Notes under the pieces: model-generated | Told to the model about the DNA's origin: nothing | Seen by the model: only the letters and a program-made list of their open reading frames with translations | Database searches by the model: none | Shown: piece after piece, positions 25,773 to 34,958 of the stretch | Numbering within the stretch: the stretch's first letter is position 1 | How the letters are laid out: each line of letters begins with the position of its first letter | DNA from: Emticicia sp040253585 | GTDB taxonomy: Bacteria > Bacteroidota > Bacteroidia > Cytophagales > Spirosomataceae | DNA: 64,000 nt | Assembly: GCF_040253585.1 (NCBI RefSeq) | Contig: NZ_JBELAU010000004.1 | Coordinates: 356,468 to 420,467, forward strand | Reading direction: 5' to 3' | Position numbers and translations under genes: made by a program

Positions 25773-27305
25773 TTACACACCTAAAAGAATTCTTGTTGGG
25801 TCTTCTAAGAGTTGTTTTACTCTTACTAAGAAACTAACCGAATCTTTTCCGTCGATAGTGCGGTGGTCATAGCTTAGAGCCACGTACATAATCGGACGAA
25901 CAACGATTTCTCCATTTACTACTACAGCACGCTCAACGATATTGTGCATACCCAAGATAGCTGATTGTGGAGCATTGATGATTGGTGTAGAAAGCATTGA
26001 GCCGAAGATACCACCATTAGTAATAGTGAATGTTCCGCCAGTCATTTCTTCAATCGTTAGTTTGTTTTCACGGGCTTTTCCTGCCAGACGAACAACTTCT
26101 GACTCAATTTGAGCAAAATTCAATTTTTCTGCACTGCGAATAACTGGTACAACTAAACCACGTGGAGCTGAAACCGCAATGGCAATATCTGCATAATCAT
26201 TGAAAACGATTTCGTCGCCATCAATGTATGAATTTACCAACGGGAATTCTTTCAATGCAATCGCACAAGCTTTCGTGAAGAATGACATAAAGCCTAAGCC
26301 TACGCCGTGAACTTCTTTGAATTTATCTTTATATTTTGCTCTTAATTCCATGATTGGTTTCATGTCAACCTCGTTGAAGGTTGTGAGCATTGCTGTTTCT
26401 TGTTTTACTGCAACCAAACGCTTGGCGATTGTTTTACGCAATGAAGTCATTTTTTCACGACGAGAAACTCTACCGCCTTCAGTAGCAGGGGCTGCTGGTG
26501 AAGGAGTTGCCGCTGGTTTTGCTGCTTGTGGTGCTGGAGCTGCTGCTGGTTTTTCAGCTTTTACAGCATCATCTTTAGTGATACGTCCGCCAATGCCAGT
26601 ACCTTGAACTGTTGCTGGGTCGATACCTTTTTCAGCCAAAACTTTCGCCGCTACTGGTGATGGATGACCTGCTGCATAGCTTGAATCAGAAGTTGCTGGT
26701 GCTGCACTTGCAGTTGGTGCAGGAGCCGCTGCTGGTTGGCTTGCTACTGCTGCACCGCCTACCGTAATCTTAGCTACTACTCCGCCAATTGGCACAACTT
26801 GGCCTGCTTGGGCAACGATTGTCAATACTCCGTTTTCTGGTGAAGGCAATTCAAAAGTGGCTTTATCTGATTCGAGTTCGCAGATAACTTCGTCCATTTT
26901 TACGCTATCGCCTCCTTTTTTGCTCCAAGCGGCAATCGTAACTTCAGAAATTGACTCGCCAACTGCTGGTACAACTACGTCAATTACTTTGGTAGGAACT
27001 GGTGCTGCTGGTGCTTCGGCTGCTGCTTTTGGAGCTTCGGCTGCCGCAGGAGCTGCTACTGCTGTGCTTCCCGCAGCCTCGATTTTGCATATCAATGCTC
27101 CAATCGGTAGGGTAGTACCTTCTGGGGCTACTATTCTTAGAATTCCGTCGGCTTCGGCGGGTAATTCGAATGTGGCTTTATCTGATTCTAATTCACAGAT
27201 AACTTCATCCATTTTGACTAAATCACCGTCTTTTTTTGTCCATGAAGCGATGGTTACTTCGCTTACTGATTCGCCCACCGAAGGGACTTTCATTTCTATT
27301 GCCAT
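25773..27305 (-). CDS. sucB: 2-oxoglutarate dehydrogenase E2, two lipoyl domains
   Basis: A 510-aa dihydrolipoyllysine-residue succinyltransferase of the TCA cycle. It has two tandem lipoyl domains with SDKATFELP lysines K43 and K148, separated by Ala/Pro/Glu-rich linkers. The peripheral subunit-binding domain is at about 210-245 (HPSPVAAKVLAEKGIDPATV). The catalytic acetyltransferase-type domain ends in SYDHRTIDGKD, with H481 and D485. Many proteobacterial SucB proteins carry one lipoyl domain, so the doubled arm is a structural difference. Context with sucA confirms the 2-oxoglutarate complex. Confidence 0.95.
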   Translation of the reverse strand: MAIEMKVPSVGESVSEVTIASWTKKDGDLVKMDEVICELESDKATFELPAEADGILRIVAPEGTTLPIGALICKIEAAGSTAVAAPAAAEAPKAAAEAPAAPVPTKVIDVVVPAVGESISEVTIAAWSKKGGDSVKMDEVICELESDKATFELPSPENGVLTIVAQAGQVVPIGGVVAKITVGGAAVASQPAAAPAPTASAAPATSDSSYAAGHPSPVAAKVLAEKGIDPATVQGTGIGGRITKDDAVKAEKPAAAPAPQAAKPAATPSPAAPATEGGRVSRREKMTSLRKTIAKRLVAVKQETAMLTTFNEVDMKPIMELRAKYKDKFKEVHGVGLGFMSFFTKACAIALKEFPLVNSYIDGDEIVFNDYADIAIAVSAPRGLVVPVIRSAEKLNFAQIESEVVRLAGKARENKLTIEEMTGGTFTITNGGIFGSMLSTPIINAPQSAILGMHNIVERAVVVNGEIVVRPIMYVALSYDHRTIDGKDSVSFLVRVKQLLEDPTRILLGV

Positions 27306-27385
27306 GATGATTCTATTTTTCTACTGCTGTTTTTCTTCTTTATTATATATCAACAATTTCTAAGACTAACTTAGTTTCTTTGGTG

Positions 27386-30178
27386 TTATTTTGCTGCAAA
27401 AGCTCTTTCAACGAGATCAGCTTGCTCTTTTGCGTGTACTTTCGTGAAACCTGTTGCTGGTGAAGCACTTGATTTACGAGCCACTACATTGCCCAAACCA
27501 ACTTCTGGGAATTCACGCAATACAAATGACCAATAACCCATGTTTTCAGGTTCTTCTTGTACCCAAAGAATTTCTTTTGCTTTATATTTAGCTAATTCAG
27601 CTTCAACTTGTGTTTTCGGGAATGGATGTAATTGCTCAACTCTCACGATAGCTACATCGGTGCGACCTTCTTTTTGTTGTTTATCGAGTAAATCGTAGTA
27701 AACTTTTCCACTGCAAAGCAATACACGTTTAACCTTTTTAGGGTCAGCGTATTTATCTCCGATAACTTCTTGGAAGTGCGTTCCTTCGGCAAAATCACTC
27801 ATTGCTGAAACCGCCAATGGGTGACGCAACATTGATTTTGGAGATAAATGAATACATGGCTTACGGAAAGGTAATGCCAATTGACGACGTAGCATGTGGA
27901 AGATGTTGGCTGGCGTAGTACAAGTACAAACGTACATGTTATATTCAGCCGCCAGTTGCAAGAAACGCTCTGGACGAGCATTTGAATGCTCAGGGCCTTG
28001 ACCTTCATAGCCGTGTGGTAGTAAAAGTACCAAGCCATTCATGGCGTTCCATTTCGACTCGGAAGCGGCAATAAATTGGTCAATCATGGTTTGAGCTCCG
28101 TTCGAGAAATCACCGAATTGAGCTTCCCAAATTACGAGAGCGTCAGGGTTGGCCATTGCATAGCCATATTCAAAACCCATAACACCATATTCGGCCAAAA
28201 GTGAGTTATAAATCTCAAATTTGCCTTGTCCTTCTCCCAAATGAGCTAAGTTGCTATAATTTTCGTTGGTTTCCGAATCATGTAATACTGCATGACGGTG
28301 CGTGAATGTACCACGTTGTACGTCCTGACCTGTGAAACGAACAAATTTCCCTTCATTAAGAATCGAACCATAAGCCATCAATTCTCCTACCGACCAGTTA
28401 AATGGTTTGTCTTTGGCAAAAATGGCTTTTCTTTCGTCCAAAATCTTTTCGATTTGCTTCAATGGTTTGAAATCGGCTGGAACATTTGAAAGTGCTTTTC
28501 CAACTTTATCAATTACTTCTTGTGAAATACCTGTTGCTGGTGACTTCTCGAAATCTTCTGGCACCGAACGGCGGAGTTTTTCCCAAGCCTCTTCCAATTT
28601 TGGTTTTTGGTAAGGTAATTGTTTTTGTTTTACTTTCGCCAAAAGATCTTGTAATTCACCCTCGAAGCTTTTCTTCATTTCTTCGGCAAACTTCGTATCG
28701 GCTTCGCCACGAGTCATTAATTCTTGCAAATAAATCTCACGTGGATTAGCGTGTTTATCGATGACTTTATACATCGTCGGCTGCGTCATGCGTGGTTCGT
28801 CAGATTCGTTATGACCATATTTACGATAACAAATCATATTCACGAAAGCATCACGGTTGAATTCTTGGCGGAATTCAACGGCCAGTTTCATGGCATAAAC
28901 TACGGCTTCTGGGTCATCACCATTGACATGGAATATCGGAGCATCAATAATTTTTGCAATATCAGTACAGTAAATTGACGAGCGAGCATCTTCAAAATCA
29001 GTTGTAAAACCAATCTGATTATTGATTACGAAATGTAGCGTTCCACCCGTATAATATGCAGGAAGGTCAGACATTTGTGTAACTTCATAAACGATGCCTT
29101 GTCCAGCAATGGCTGCATCGCCATGAATCAAAATTGGTAATACTTTATCGTAAATATCATCACGGTCGTTTGGTTTTACTGCTGCTTTCTCGAAGTGTGC
29201 ATCGGCTCTGGCACGAGCATAACCCACAACAACTGGATTTACAGCCTCTAAGTGCGAAGGATTTGGCATAAGTTTTAGACTTATACGGTGTCCTTCAGGG
29301 GTTTCCACTTGACTTGTATAGCCCATGTGGTATTTCACATCACCATCACTATAAGATTCGAGTTGAACGTTTTCTTCAAACTCATTAAATACTTGCTCAT
29401 AAGGTTTTTGCAAGATATTTGTCAAAACATTCAGACGCCCACGGTGAGCCATTCCTATTACAACTTCCTCTACTCCAAGTTCAGCTCCACGATTGATGGC
29501 AATATCAAGGGCAGGAATGGTTGACTCACCACCTTCGAGCGAGAAACGTTTTTTACCTAAGAATTTGGTATGAATAAAATTCTCGAAGTTTACGGCTTCG
29601 TTTAATTTCTCGAAAATACGAAGTTTTTGGTCACGAGTTGGGTCGAAATACAGATATTCGTTTTCGATTTTCTTACGCAACCAGTTTTTTGCTTTTCTAT
29701 CTCTAATGTATAGATATTCAAAACCGATTTTTCCGAGATAAACTTTCTTTAAAGCATCAACAATCTTACGAAGTGTAGCGGCTTCTCCGAATAGTTCAAC
29801 CCCAGCTTCAAATACTGTATCTAAATCTGCCTCTGAAAGATTAAAATCAGCAAGGTCGAGCATTGGTTGGCGGTCTCTTCTTCCTCCGATTGGGTTAATG
29901 TTTGAAAGTAAGTGTCCACGTGAACGGTATCCACGAATCAAATGCACTACTTCCATCTCCTTGCGGGTATGTTCTGCACTAACAGGAGTGCCAGCGGCAG
30001 GAATTCCCGCAACAGACTTTGTTGCTCCGTTTGAGCCGTTAAATGTTTGATTAAATTCAAAACCTTTGAAGAAATTCTGCCAGCTTTCGTCAACAGAAGT
30101 TGGATTTTCTTTGTATTGTTGGTAAAGTGCGTCCAATGCGGCTACGTCGGCATTGGCTATGTATGAAAATTGGTCCAT
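27386..30178 (-). CDS. sucA: 2-oxoglutarate dehydrogenase E1 component
   Basis: A 930-aa thiamine-diphosphate-dependent decarboxylase that starts the 2-oxoglutarate to succinyl-CoA reaction. Seen: an N-terminal E1-specific arm, IGMAHRGRLNVLTNI, NPSHLEAVNPVVVG, ILIHGDAAIAGQGIVYE (ThDP region), NNQIGFTTDFEDARSS and the C-terminal VQEEPENMGYWSF. Length matches the family. It leads a four-gene operon and is preceded by a TAnnTTTG element on the minus strand at 30224-30231. This is the main entry point of the cluster to central carbon metabolism. Confidence 0.97.
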   Translation of the reverse strand: MDQFSYIANADVAALDALYQQYKENPTSVDESWQNFFKGFEFNQTFNGSNGATKSVAGIPAAGTPVSAEHTRKEMEVVHLIRGYRSRGHLLSNINPIGGRRDRQPMLDLADFNLSEADLDTVFEAGVELFGEAATLRKIVDALKKVYLGKIGFEYLYIRDRKAKNWLRKKIENEYLYFDPTRDQKLRIFEKLNEAVNFENFIHTKFLGKKRFSLEGGESTIPALDIAINRGAELGVEEVVIGMAHRGRLNVLTNILQKPYEQVFNEFEENVQLESYSDGDVKYHMGYTSQVETPEGHRISLKLMPNPSHLEAVNPVVVGYARARADAHFEKAAVKPNDRDDIYDKVLPILIHGDAAIAGQGIVYEVTQMSDLPAYYTGGTLHFVINNQIGFTTDFEDARSSIYCTDIAKIIDAPIFHVNGDDPEAVVYAMKLAVEFRQEFNRDAFVNMICYRKYGHNESDEPRMTQPTMYKVIDKHANPREIYLQELMTRGEADTKFAEEMKKSFEGELQDLLAKVKQKQLPYQKPKLEEAWEKLRRSVPEDFEKSPATGISQEVIDKVGKALSNVPADFKPLKQIEKILDERKAIFAKDKPFNWSVGELMAYGSILNEGKFVRFTGQDVQRGTFTHRHAVLHDSETNENYSNLAHLGEGQGKFEIYNSLLAEYGVMGFEYGYAMANPDALVIWEAQFGDFSNGAQTMIDQFIAASESKWNAMNGLVLLLPHGYEGQGPEHSNARPERFLQLAAEYNMYVCTCTTPANIFHMLRRQLALPFRKPCIHLSPKSMLRHPLAVSAMSDFAEGTHFQEVIGDKYADPKKVKRVLLCSGKVYYDLLDKQQKEGRTDVAIVRVEQLHPFPKTQVEAELAKYKAKEILWVQEEPENMGYWSFVLREFPEVGLGNVVARKSSASPATGFTKVHAKEQADLVERAFAAK

Positions 30179-30223
30179 TGAACTATGGTATATGTCGGAA
30201 ATGAGTAAACTTTATAATCTGTG

Positions 30224-30231
30224 CAAAGTTA
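30224..30231 (-). promoter_or_regulatory. Candidate -7 element TAACTTTG for the sucA operon
   Basis: An exact TAnnTTTG match on the minus strand, 46-53 bp upstream of the sucA ATG. No clear TTTG partner lies at 19-21 nt, so the call rests on the -7 motif and position alone. Confidence 0.42.
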
Positions 30232-30308
30232 CGGTACGTATTCTATAAAGTAACATTTTTTTTGCAAAATTCAAATAGATAAACTAATGATTAATGGATA
30301 ATGGTAAA

Positions 30309-30336
30309 TTAAAAATTGAAATTATTCAATTTTTAA
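30309..30336 (-). terminator. 12-bp AT-rich hairpin
   Basis: TTAAAAATTGAA (30309-30320) and TTCAATTTTTAA (30325-30336) are perfect complements with a 4-nt loop. It lies 48 bp beyond the PorP/SprF gene stop on the minus strand. It is preceded by a degenerate copy of the ATTGAGAATGGATAATGG repeat. Confidence 0.5.
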
Positions 30337-30383
30337 TAGAAGGCGATGGCAATAATTACTCATCTGATGTAATAATTCATTTA

Positions 30384-31283
30384 TTAATAATATTTCAAAC
30401 GATTTGTACTACGCTCATCGCCACGACCCTCATATCGGAAATAAATCTGTAAAATACCTCTTTGTTGGAAATTGCTGGTGGGTGTTCCTGTATTACTGAA
30501 TGTTGGCGGCTTAGTATCATAAGAAGCTCCCAAACGAATGGCTTCTGAAACTTGAAATTCAGCCATTGGAATAAGTTTATTAACCCTTGCTCCACCAACT
30601 TCTTGTGAACGATACGAAACGCCCAGTCCAAATTTTCGTCCAAACCATGCTTTTCCATTCAGATGGAAACCATTGCCTGCTGTTTGGTTGGTTTCAACCA
30701 AAGCACTAATATTAAACATGGTGCCGTCGTATTCACCTAATGAAAAACCCAACATTGTATAAAAAGGTTTTTTACTATTGAAAAGCCCTTCGTTGTTAAT
30801 GAAAAGAACTGGTTTTGAAAGACTAACGTAGAAACGTTCGGCGTTTAGCAAACCTCCCAAACCTGCATACGGATACATTTGTTTTAGACCAAGACCCGCC
30901 AAAAGTGTAGGTTGATAAATAAAGCCTGCATCAGCTCCGAGGCCGACCGAGAATAAATCGCCGATTTGTTTGCGGTAAGCGTAGGAAACTTTTACGCCCG
31001 AATTATTAAATCCAACTATATTGCTATTGAAGGCTTGAAGTCCCAAACCACCACGACCTTGTTGAATTGCTCCATCGGTTGAGAAAAGTTGATAGATTTG
31101 TTGTGGGCGAAGTGTTCCGTTAAATTGGTTTCCGAGCATGGCATTCATGCTGAAAGTTTCTCTTGCACCCGCAAAGGCAGGGTTAAGTGCCAAAAAATTA
31201 AACTGAAATTGGTCTTCAAGAAGCGTTTGAGCATTGGCTAATGATGAAAACGCCATGAAGGCTGCAAGAAAATGTTTTTTCAT
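30384..31283 (-). CDS. PorP/SprF-family type IX secretion membrane protein
   Basis: A 299-aa outer-membrane protein. A signal peptide ends near residue 18 (NAQ). The mature start is QFQFNFLALNPAFAGARETFSMN, the typical PorP/SprF opening of NPAFAG type. A long series of amphipathic beta strands follows, and it ends with IYFRYEGRGDE and a basic-aromatic tail. These proteins assist export of particular T9SS cargo such as SprB-type adhesins. A giant partner adhesin is not adjacent here, but other surface proteins in the window could use it. A terminator separates it from the next minus-strand unit. Confidence 0.85.
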   Translation of the reverse strand: MKKHFLAAFMAFSSLANAQTLLEDQFQFNFLALNPAFAGARETFSMNAMLGNQFNGTLRPQQIYQLFSTDGAIQQGRGGLGLQAFNSNIVGFNNSGVKVSYAYRKQIGDLFSVGLGADAGFIYQPTLLAGLGLKQMYPYAGLGGLLNAERFYVSLSKPVLFINNEGLFNSKKPFYTMLGFSLGEYDGTMFNISALVETNQTAGNGFHLNGKAWFGRKFGLGVSYRSQEVGGARVNKLIPMAEFQVSEAIRLGASYDTKPPTFSNTGTPTSNFQQRGILQIYFRYEGRGDERSTNRLKYY

Positions 31284-31346
31284 GTGGTAATGTTTTTTCT
31301 TTTTAGAATAACAAAAATACGACCAAAAGGATTATAATAAAATTAA

Positions 31347-31376
31347 AAAAGTCACCCATCTGATTAGGTGACTTTT
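31347..31376 (-). terminator. Intrinsic terminator of the five-gene operon
   Basis: AAAAGTCACC (31347-31356) and GGTGACTTTT (31367-31376) form a 10-bp stem, with T-rich sequence after it on the minus strand. It lies about 65 bp after the last gene of the DJ-1/VOC/barrel/bestrophin/reductase operon. Confidence 0.8.
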
Positions 31377-31440
31377 AGTAAAACGAAGAAAATCGTTTAT
31401 AAGTGCGAGTTATTTTATAATTAAATACGCCTCAAATCAC

Positions 31441-32055
31441 TTATCTGCGAATAAGCTTAAAGGCCAAATCTCGGCCATGACCTTGCATGATGGCTAAGTT
31501 TATCCACGAAAGGGCAAATTTTTCGAGTAATTCTACTTTATCGGCTTTTCCAAAATCTATGCAGGTGCTGAACCCACAGTCTAAAGCCAGTTGTTTGGCA
31601 ATGGCCTTTGCGTTATTGCTATCGCCTGCCATAAACATATCAATTCCTTCGCCGTTATAGCTGGGGTTTAGCATATTTTCAAAACCCGTAGTGTTGAAAC
31701 ATTTTACGACCTCGGCACTTGTTTTGTCGGCCAAGCAATGATATACCGTTTTGTATGGTTCGGGTGTTTTCATCACTGAATTTGTGGCGTCAATGAGTAT
31801 TTTGCCCGATACATCGCCCATTTGTTCTAAAACCTCAAAGATAGCCGTCGGTGGCGTGGCAATGAGTATCACTTCCGACTGCTTCACGGCATTTTCGATG
31901 GCTGCAAATCTGTCTTCACCAATTTTTGTTGCCAAATTGATGTTTTTTTCACTTAAAGGAAATTTTGCACCTATTAAGACTGTATGACCCGCCTTAATCC
32001 ATTGTTGTGCCAATGCTCCTCCAACATTTCCCGAACCAATAATTGCTACTTTCAT
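31441..32055 (-). CDS. NADP-binding reductase, F420-dependent-reductase-like fold
   Basis: A 204-aa protein with the Rossmann motif GSGNVGGALAQ (7-17). Later come ILIATPPTAI, LIDATNSVM, and VKCFNTTGF, which place it in the NADPH-dependent F420 reductase/ferric-reductase-like (YrpG/NPD-like) group. F420 itself is not expected in Bacteroidota, so another acceptor such as a quinone is more likely. It ends the five-gene operon; 12 bp separate it from the bestrophin gene. The exact reaction is unknown. Confidence 0.78.
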   Translation of the reverse strand: MKVAIIGSGNVGGALAQQWIKAGHTVLIGAKFPLSEKNINLATKIGEDRFAAIENAVKQSEVILIATPPTAIFEVLEQMGDVSGKILIDATNSVMKTPEPYKTVYHCLADKTSAEVVKCFNTTGFENMLNPSYNGEGIDMFMAGDSNNAKAIAKQLALDCGFSTCIDFGKADKVELLEKFALSWINLAIMQGHGRDLAFKLIRR

Positions 32056-32067
32056 ATATCGTTGATT

Positions 32068-33000
32068 TTAAAATAAATATCCATTTTTTGCTTCTAATTT
32101 TTCGGGCAAAGGTTCGCCCAGAGCTTCTTTTAAATCTCGTTCGATGGTATTGCAGAGTGCCGTCATTGGTATATCCGAAATACTATTCTCAAAAGGATTT
32201 TCGTTGATTTCGCCTACTTTATTCAGCACCGAAAACACAAAGCTGATGATAAAACTCACAGGAATGAGCATCCAGTCGATGTTCATTTTCTTGAAATCGC
32301 CAATCAGGCAGATAGGCAATACAAAAATAAAAACATAGAGAAATAATTTAGTAAAATATTGATAATTCATGGGTAGCGGCGTGTTTTTGATACGCTCGCA
32401 AGCTCCTTGCCAATTACTAAAAGTTGCCAAATTAGGTTCCATACTAATATTATCAAAAGCCCCCAACATTTCCTTTTGCATGGCTTCTTTTATTCTAATG
32501 CCTTGTGTTTGAAGCAAAATATTTGGCAGATTTTGCTTGTTTTTGAGGGTTTCATACTCGCTTTCGGTGAGTAAATGCTGGAATTCTTCGGTTATATTTT
32601 GCTTTCTGAGATGGAGCCGTAAAGCGTGAGCAAAGGCAATTTGGCGGTCAATCATTTCTTTTTTGTGTAAATCGGCTTCTTGCTTATTGGCTTTACCGAT
32701 TGCCACGGCGTTATCGACGTTTGCGATGATTTGTCGGGCAAAAATGCGACTGTTGTTGATGATTCCGCCCCAAATGGTACGAGCTTCCCACCATCGAGCA
32801 TAACTACTCTGATTGCGGAAGGCAATAAAAATAGCCAATGCCGAACCTAAGATTCCAGCAATAGAAAACGGCAAAGCAATATCAATCGCCTTGTATGTGT
32901 GCAAAGCAAAAACGCTTGTTGCCACGAGTAGCGTTGTGAGTGTTTCTGAACGAATATTCTGAAACACTTTTCGCAAATCAAAATTTCTTTTTACTATCAT
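32068..33000 (-). CDS. Bestrophin-family anion channel (operon copy)
   Basis: A 310-aa bacterial bestrophin. The core segment AFRNQSSYARWWEARTIWGGIINNSR lies at about residues 60-85, after two hydrophobic helices. Two further helices lie at about 215-255 (KLFLYVFIFVLPICLIGD and DWMLIPVSFIISFVFSVL). The closing NPFENSISDIPMTALCNTIERDL is the conserved family segment. Bestrophins form pentameric channels for chloride, bicarbonate or cations. Here it is embedded between a beta-barrel gene and an NADP-binding reductase in an HxlR-linked operon. A second bestrophin lies at 59124-60134. Confidence 0.85.
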   Translation of the reverse strand: MIVKRNFDLRKVFQNIRSETLTTLLVATSVFALHTYKAIDIALPFSIAGILGSALAIFIAFRNQSSYARWWEARTIWGGIINNSRIFARQIIANVDNAVAIGKANKQEADLHKKEMIDRQIAFAHALRLHLRKQNITEEFQHLLTESEYETLKNKQNLPNILLQTQGIRIKEAMQKEMLGAFDNISMEPNLATFSNWQGACERIKNTPLPMNYQYFTKLFLYVFIFVLPICLIGDFKKMNIDWMLIPVSFIISFVFSVLNKVGEINENPFENSISDIPMTALCNTIERDLKEALGEPLPEKLEAKNGYLF

Positions 33001-33003
33001 TTT

Positions 33004-33660
33004 CTAAAATTCATATCGTGTAAATGCTCCAAAATTTTCGTTTTTGATGAAAATACCTTTGCCCTGTTGGGTCAAATCGAAACCTGCACCAAACTGAAAT
33101 TCTTTTATTTTTAAACCCAGCCGAAATCGTTGTGTAAATGCGAGGTTATTTTGTTGATTAGATGGAAAGCTATTGATGAGTTCGATTTGTGAAAATAAGT
33201 TGAGTTTATCGGTCAGTTTTGGGGTATATCTGCTCAAAAAGAAAAAATCTATATTCGGATTTTTAAGAGTTTCGGAAACTGCCCAACTGAAAATCGTATA
33301 ATTTTTGGTGATTTTTGCAAATTGGATACCTGCTTTCGGAGAAATGCCTTTGTTTAGTACTTGAACCACCGCCACAGGAGCAAACCCTTTTAGTTTGGGG
33401 TGGTTGTAGCTGACGGCCTCTGTGAATCCGAATTGTGGTAAGTTGGTGGTTTTTGTGATGGCATAGTCGATACTCGCTCGGTTTCGGTTGAAAAACAAGA
33501 ATTTTGATGCTTGCCCTGCTTTGTTTTTAAAGAACTTGAAAAACATGACATCGACCGTAGTTTTCTTATGACCCGCAAAAACTTCTACGGGAATTTGGGC
33601 AATGGCAATGTTTCGCAGAAGAAACATTACCATTAAAAGCAGAGTTGTTTTATTGTTCAT
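33004..33660 (-). CDS. Outer-membrane beta-barrel-like protein
   Basis: A 218-aa protein from the ATG at 33660. Upstream in-frame start codons lie inside the VOC gene and lack signal-peptide character. The chosen start gives MNNKTTLLLMVMFLLRNIAIAQ, a good signal peptide cleaved after about residue 22. The mature part is rich in alternating strands and ends in FTRYEF, a terminal aromatic as in outer-membrane barrels. The start overlaps the VOC gene's stop by 11 bp, so translation is coupled. It is followed by bestrophin after 3 bp. Function not recognised. Confidence 0.72.
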   Translation of the reverse strand: MNNKTTLLLMVMFLLRNIAIAQIPVEVFAGHKKTTVDVMFFKFFKNKAGQASKFLFFNRNRASIDYAITKTTNLPQFGFTEAVSYNHPKLKGFAPVAVVQVLNKGISPKAGIQFAKITKNYTIFSWAVSETLKNPNIDFFFLSRYTPKLTDKLNLFSQIELINSFPSNQQNNLAFTQRFRLGLKIKEFQFGAGFDLTQQGKGIFIKNENFGAFTRYEF

Positions 33661-34024
33661 CAGACAACAAGCCGATTTTATTTCCTTCACTATCGATAAT
33701 AATGGCCGCAAAACCAAATTTGCCAAGATTCATTTCGGGAATGATTGTTTTTCCACCAGCACTTTCAACTTTTTCGACAGCACTGCTCAGTTTTCCGAAA
33801 GCATTGAGATAAATTACTGCTCCATCGGTAGTAGGTTTTAAATCTTCACGCACTACGATAGAACCCCCAACTGCCTCGCCAGTATTGAAAGGCACATTGA
33901 ATAAAATTAACTCACCATTGCCAAATGTTCCTTTTCTTACGTTTCCGTGCAAGACCGAAGTGTAGAACTGAAAGGCTCTTTCTAAGTCAAGAGCGGGAAT
34001 CTCAAACCAATTAATCGCATTCAT
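33650..34024 (-). CDS. VOC-superfamily (glyoxalase-like) protein
   Basis: A 124-aa vicinal-oxygen-chelate protein: FEIPALDLERAFQFYTSVL at the start, then beta strands, and a second half ending with KFGFAAIIIDSEGNKIGLLS. The E/H metal ligands are not all obvious, so activity as a lyase is uncertain. Members include glyoxalases, dioxygenases and antibiotic-binding proteins. It is sandwiched between the DJ-1/PfpI gene (4 bp upstream) and the barrel gene (overlap), which suggests a detoxification-type operon. Confidence 0.8.
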   Translation of the reverse strand: MNAINWFEIPALDLERAFQFYTSVLHGNVRKGTFGNGELILFNVPFNTGEAVGGSIVVREDLKPTTDGAVIYLNAFGKLSSAVEKVESAGGKTIIPEMNLGKFGFAAIIIDSEGNKIGLLSDEQ

Positions 34025-34028
34025 CGTA

Positions 34029-34808
34029 TTATTTATTTAATTGTTTTACTACCAATTCCGCAGCGGCTGCACCAGAATTTTGTTGTTGTCCTGTAATCAA
34101 ATTTCCGTCTTCGATGGCATAAGAGCTAAAAGGGGCAGCTACTTTAAAGATAGTTTCTGCTATTTTTCTGGCCTCTGCTTCAATTCTGTATGGTTGAATT
34201 TTCATACCTACGGCTTGGTCGGCAAATTCTTCTTCGGCATCGGCAAAGCCTGTCCAAGTTTTTCCTTTTACTACTAAGTCGCCATCAGATTTTTTTGCGT
34301 CTAAAAGCAAGGTTGTTGAATGGCACACGGCGGCACTTGGTTTGTTGGCTTCATAGAATGAAACAAATAGTTTTTCTAAATCATGGTTGCCTCTGAAAGT
34401 GTACATCGGCCCTTGACCACCTACCAAAAAGATGGCATCATAATTAGCGGCATCAACCTCGGTTAGCTTTTTGGTATTTTCGAGCATGGCGTTAAACTCA
34501 GGTTTTTGTAAATATCCGAGAGAAATAACGTCATGTGCCGAATAACCACTGGCATCGGTTGGATTGGAATATCCGTCCATTTCTAATTTCCCACCCTCGG
34601 TCGAAACCAATTCTACTTCATAGCCAGCTTCTTGAAACACTCTCAAAGGGTGGGTTAATTCTGCTGCCCAAAAGCCAATCGGCCAGCCTGTTTGTTTACT
34701 TACGCTTGGCGAACTTGCCACCATTAAGATTCTTCCTTTCGTAGGTGCACCATGAAAATGCACGTAATTATTTACTTCTGTTATCATGTTTTTGATGGAT
34801 TTTATCAA
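34029..34808 (-). CDS. DJ-1/PfpI-family type 1 glutamine amidotransferase-like protein
   Basis: A 259-aa protein with the nucleophile elbow AVCHST, in which C162 is followed by His. A conserved acidic residue lies in the FWAAELTHP segment, and the later strand KTWTGFADAEEEFADQA belongs to the Hsp31/glyoxalase III-like lineage. Such proteins act as chaperones, deglycases or glyoxalases. An alternative ATG at 34787 removes seven residues and is nearly as good. It is the first gene of the five-gene operon and is divergent from the HxlR regulator, so it is probably a direct regulatory target. Confidence 0.83.
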   Translation of the reverse strand: MIKSIKNMITEVNNYVHFHGAPTKGRILMVASSPSVSKQTGWPIGFWAAELTHPLRVFQEAGYEVELVSTEGGKLEMDGYSNPTDASGYSAHDVISLGYLQKPEFNAMLENTKKLTEVDAANYDAIFLVGGQGPMYTFRGNHDLEKLFVSFYEANKPSAAVCHSTTLLLDAKKSDGDLVVKGKTWTGFADAEEEFADQAVGMKIQPYRIEAEARKIAETIFKVAAPFSSYAIEDGNLITGQQQNSGAAAAELVVKQLNK

Positions 34809-34861
34809 TGTTAAGTGCTATAATGACTTTAGTTGATGATTAGATATTTTTGCAACTTTAC

Positions 34862-34877
34862 TTTGCAAATCTGCAAA
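34862..34877. promoter_or_regulatory. Candidate HxlR operator palindrome
   Basis: TTTGCA-aatc-TGCAAA is a perfect inverted repeat with 6-bp half-sites. It lies midway in the 150-bp gap between the divergent DJ-1 gene and the hxlR-like gene. A further TTTTTGCAA half-site occurs at 34847. The location suits a dimeric winged-helix regulator acting on both promoters; binding is inferred. Confidence 0.5.
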
Positions 34878-34958
34878 CAGTATCTACTTTTACCAACTGT
34901 ATAACCCAAAAGTGCGATACATACTTTTTGGAAAGTAATTGATAAACAGATAGTTAGT

